NCBI RefSeq assembly: GCF_025377685.1
Contig: NZ_JACEHK010000020.1
Span: 1-36,270, forward strand
Direction of reading: 5' to 3'
Origin: Anaerobacillus sp. CMMVII
Lineage (GTDB): Bacteria > Bacillota > Bacilli > Bacillales > Anaerobacillaceae
DNA: 36,270 bases
Shown here piece after piece: positions 35,408 to 36,270 of this stretch (position 1 is the first letter of the stretch; the number at the start of each line of letters is the position of its first letter). Made by a program: the position numbers and the translations under genes. The notes under the pieces were generated by a model. It was not told where the DNA came from, made no database searches, and saw only the letters and a list, made by a program, of their open reading frames with translations.

Positions 35408-35641
35408 ATGTTAGAACTTTTTAAACGAAAAAAGAAATTTTGGGTCAACGTAGATATTCCGACGAAAATGTTTACCGTTCATACAAATTGTACATATGAA
35501 AACAAGAAGAGTGAAACAGATTATAAAGGTATTAATCGAATTAAAAGAGACGGTGGTTGGTTAAATTTCTCTTCAATAAAAGAGATTGAAAGTTTTTATA
35601 GTGAGAACTATGAAACGTTTTTTTATAAAAAACATTGTTGA
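35408..35641 (+). CDS. Hypothetical small protein
   Basis: This 77-residue protein starts at ATG 35408, nine bases after AAGGGGGGAG. The in-frame ATG at 35381 lies upstream of that site and is less likely. Its sequence is basic near the start (ELFKRKKKFWVNVDIPTKMF), with TVHTNCTYENKKSETDYKGI and GGWLNFSSIKEIESFYSE. The latter shape resembles small proteins that pair with nucleases, but no family is recognised. Confidence 0.55.
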   Translation: MLELFKRKKKFWVNVDIPTKMFTVHTNCTYENKKSETDYKGINRIKRDGGWLNFSSIKEIESFYSENYETFFYKKHC

Positions 35642-35689
35642 TCAAAGTTGATTTATAGATTGGTTTAAAAAAACTTTTGAGGTGATTGT

Positions 35690-36270
35690 ATGAGAATAGG
35701 GAAAGCCGAAAAGGGGAGTCAGTATTTATTACAAAAGTATGTATCGGGAAAACAGGAACTATTAAATCAACTATTAGTATCAAGTTCTCCGACACTACTT
35801 TCCTTTTTAGATGAACATACTGATATTGAATGGTGCTCTCCAATTGCTGAAAATGGATATTATGAATATCGTGATGATTTCTTAACTCCTTATTTTCAGA
35901 ATGAACCAGAACAACAAGCTGCGTTGATAAAAATACGTAACTATTGGCCTAAAAATGGGCCTCAATGGGATGGTATAGCAGTGATTACTAACGGTAACAT
36001 ATCAAAGGGTTTAATCCTTGTTGAGTCAAAGGCTAATATTAGTGAGACATATTCTAAAATGAAAGCATCATCAGAAGTGAGCCGAGACTTAATTGAGAAA
36101 ACTCTTACTGATACTCAAAAGTTGTTTGGGTCACAATCTTCTCTAGAAGCGTGGACAGAAGAGTTTTATCAACTTGGAAATCGGCTAGCACTTTTACATC
36201 TCTTAAATAATGAGTTGAAAATCCCTACTTGGCTAGCACTAGTTAATTTTACAGATGATACTTCACATAA
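35690..36270 (+). CDS. Partial putative nuclease-like protein (runs off the window)
   Basis: The frame is open from ATG 35690 (ribosome binding site TTGAGGTG) to the right edge, at least 193 residues. An N-terminal helix-rich part (GKAEKGSQYLLQKYVSGKQE, IEWCSPIAENGYYEYRDDFL) is followed by GPQWDGIAVI and GLILVESKANISE near residues 97-122. A D, then E-x-K spaced by two strands is the PD-(D/E)XK nuclease pattern, so a restriction-like activity is possible. The C-terminal visible part (FYQLGNRLALLHLLNN, PTWLALVNFTDD) is ordinary. The assignment is tentative without the rest of the gene. Confidence 0.55.
   Translation, partial: MRIGKAEKGSQYLLQKYVSGKQELLNQLLVSSSPTLLSFLDEHTDIEWCSPIAENGYYEYRDDFLTPYFQNEPEQQAALIKIRNYWPKNGPQWDGIAVITNGNISKGLILVESKANISETYSKMKASSEVSRDLIEKTLTDTQKLFGSQSSLEAWTEEFYQLGNRLALLHLLNNELKIPTWLALVNFTDDTSH

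Noticed and set aside
1-36270. tRNA, rRNA, T-box or metabolite riboswitch
   Set aside because: I looked for acceptor stems, rRNA landmarks and conserved riboswitch cores upstream of the operons and found none that I could support by eye.

Overview
The window is AT-rich DNA from a low-GC Gram-positive bacterium, most likely a Bacillaceae member. The signs are strong AGGAGG-type ribosome binding sites, frequent TTG and GTG starts, ComK-family proteins, and DUF1232 and DUF4230 proteins. The genus cannot be fixed from this sequence. No rRNA, tRNA or CRISPR array was seen. Many genes are interrupted by single-base frameshifts, often at A or T runs, yet the protein sequence continues cleanly in another frame. 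In one enzyme (16407-17275), restoring a single A rebuilds a canonical active-site motif. Many of these breaks may therefore be sequence errors rather than decay. Broken genes are given as one feature spanning all their pieces.

Region 1 (1-12.4 kb) is a defence-type island. A tight rightward operon carries an unrecognised protein (165-1922), a very large superfamily 2 helicase with a C-terminal DUF1998/MZB-type zinc-binding domain (1939-7610), and a Cas4/RecB-like Fe-S PD-(D/E)XK nuclease (7607-8707). A small double zinc-ribbon protein follows (9151). Next is an unusual ~760-residue protein (9833-12126) joining a degenerate N6-adenine methyltransferase fold, one HsdS-like target-recognition domain, a coiled coil and a HEPN-like C-terminus.

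Region 2 (12.4-26.9 kb) is bounded by two direct copies of a ~2 kb leftward cassette: an XRE repressor, a ComK-family regulator and a winged-helix protein, with a shared operator palindrome and a dispersed repeat at the 3' end. Between the copies lie a SAM methyltransferase and a rightward catabolic operon. The operon encodes a GntR/FCD regulator, an isocitrate lyase/PEP mutase-family lyase, an MmgE/PrpD-family enzyme, aconitase-family large and small subunits, a tripartite tricarboxylate transporter (TctC, TctB, TctA) and an MFS transporter. It resembles a 2-methylcitrate-type degradation route without the synthase, fed by import.

Region 3 (26.9-36.3 kb) is mixed accessory DNA. It holds an OLD-family ATPase remnant, DUF4230 and DUF1232 membrane proteins, and a small-molecule phosphotransferase behind a leader-peptide/terminator attenuator. 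After these come a membrane coiled-coil protein paired with a phosphodiester glycosidase, an AraC/GyrI-like regulator, a GNAT acetyltransferase and three small unknown genes. The last of these runs off the window and has a nuclease-like E-x-K motif. Dispersed hairpin repeats sit after several genes, and one of them contains a fragment of the ComK cassette.
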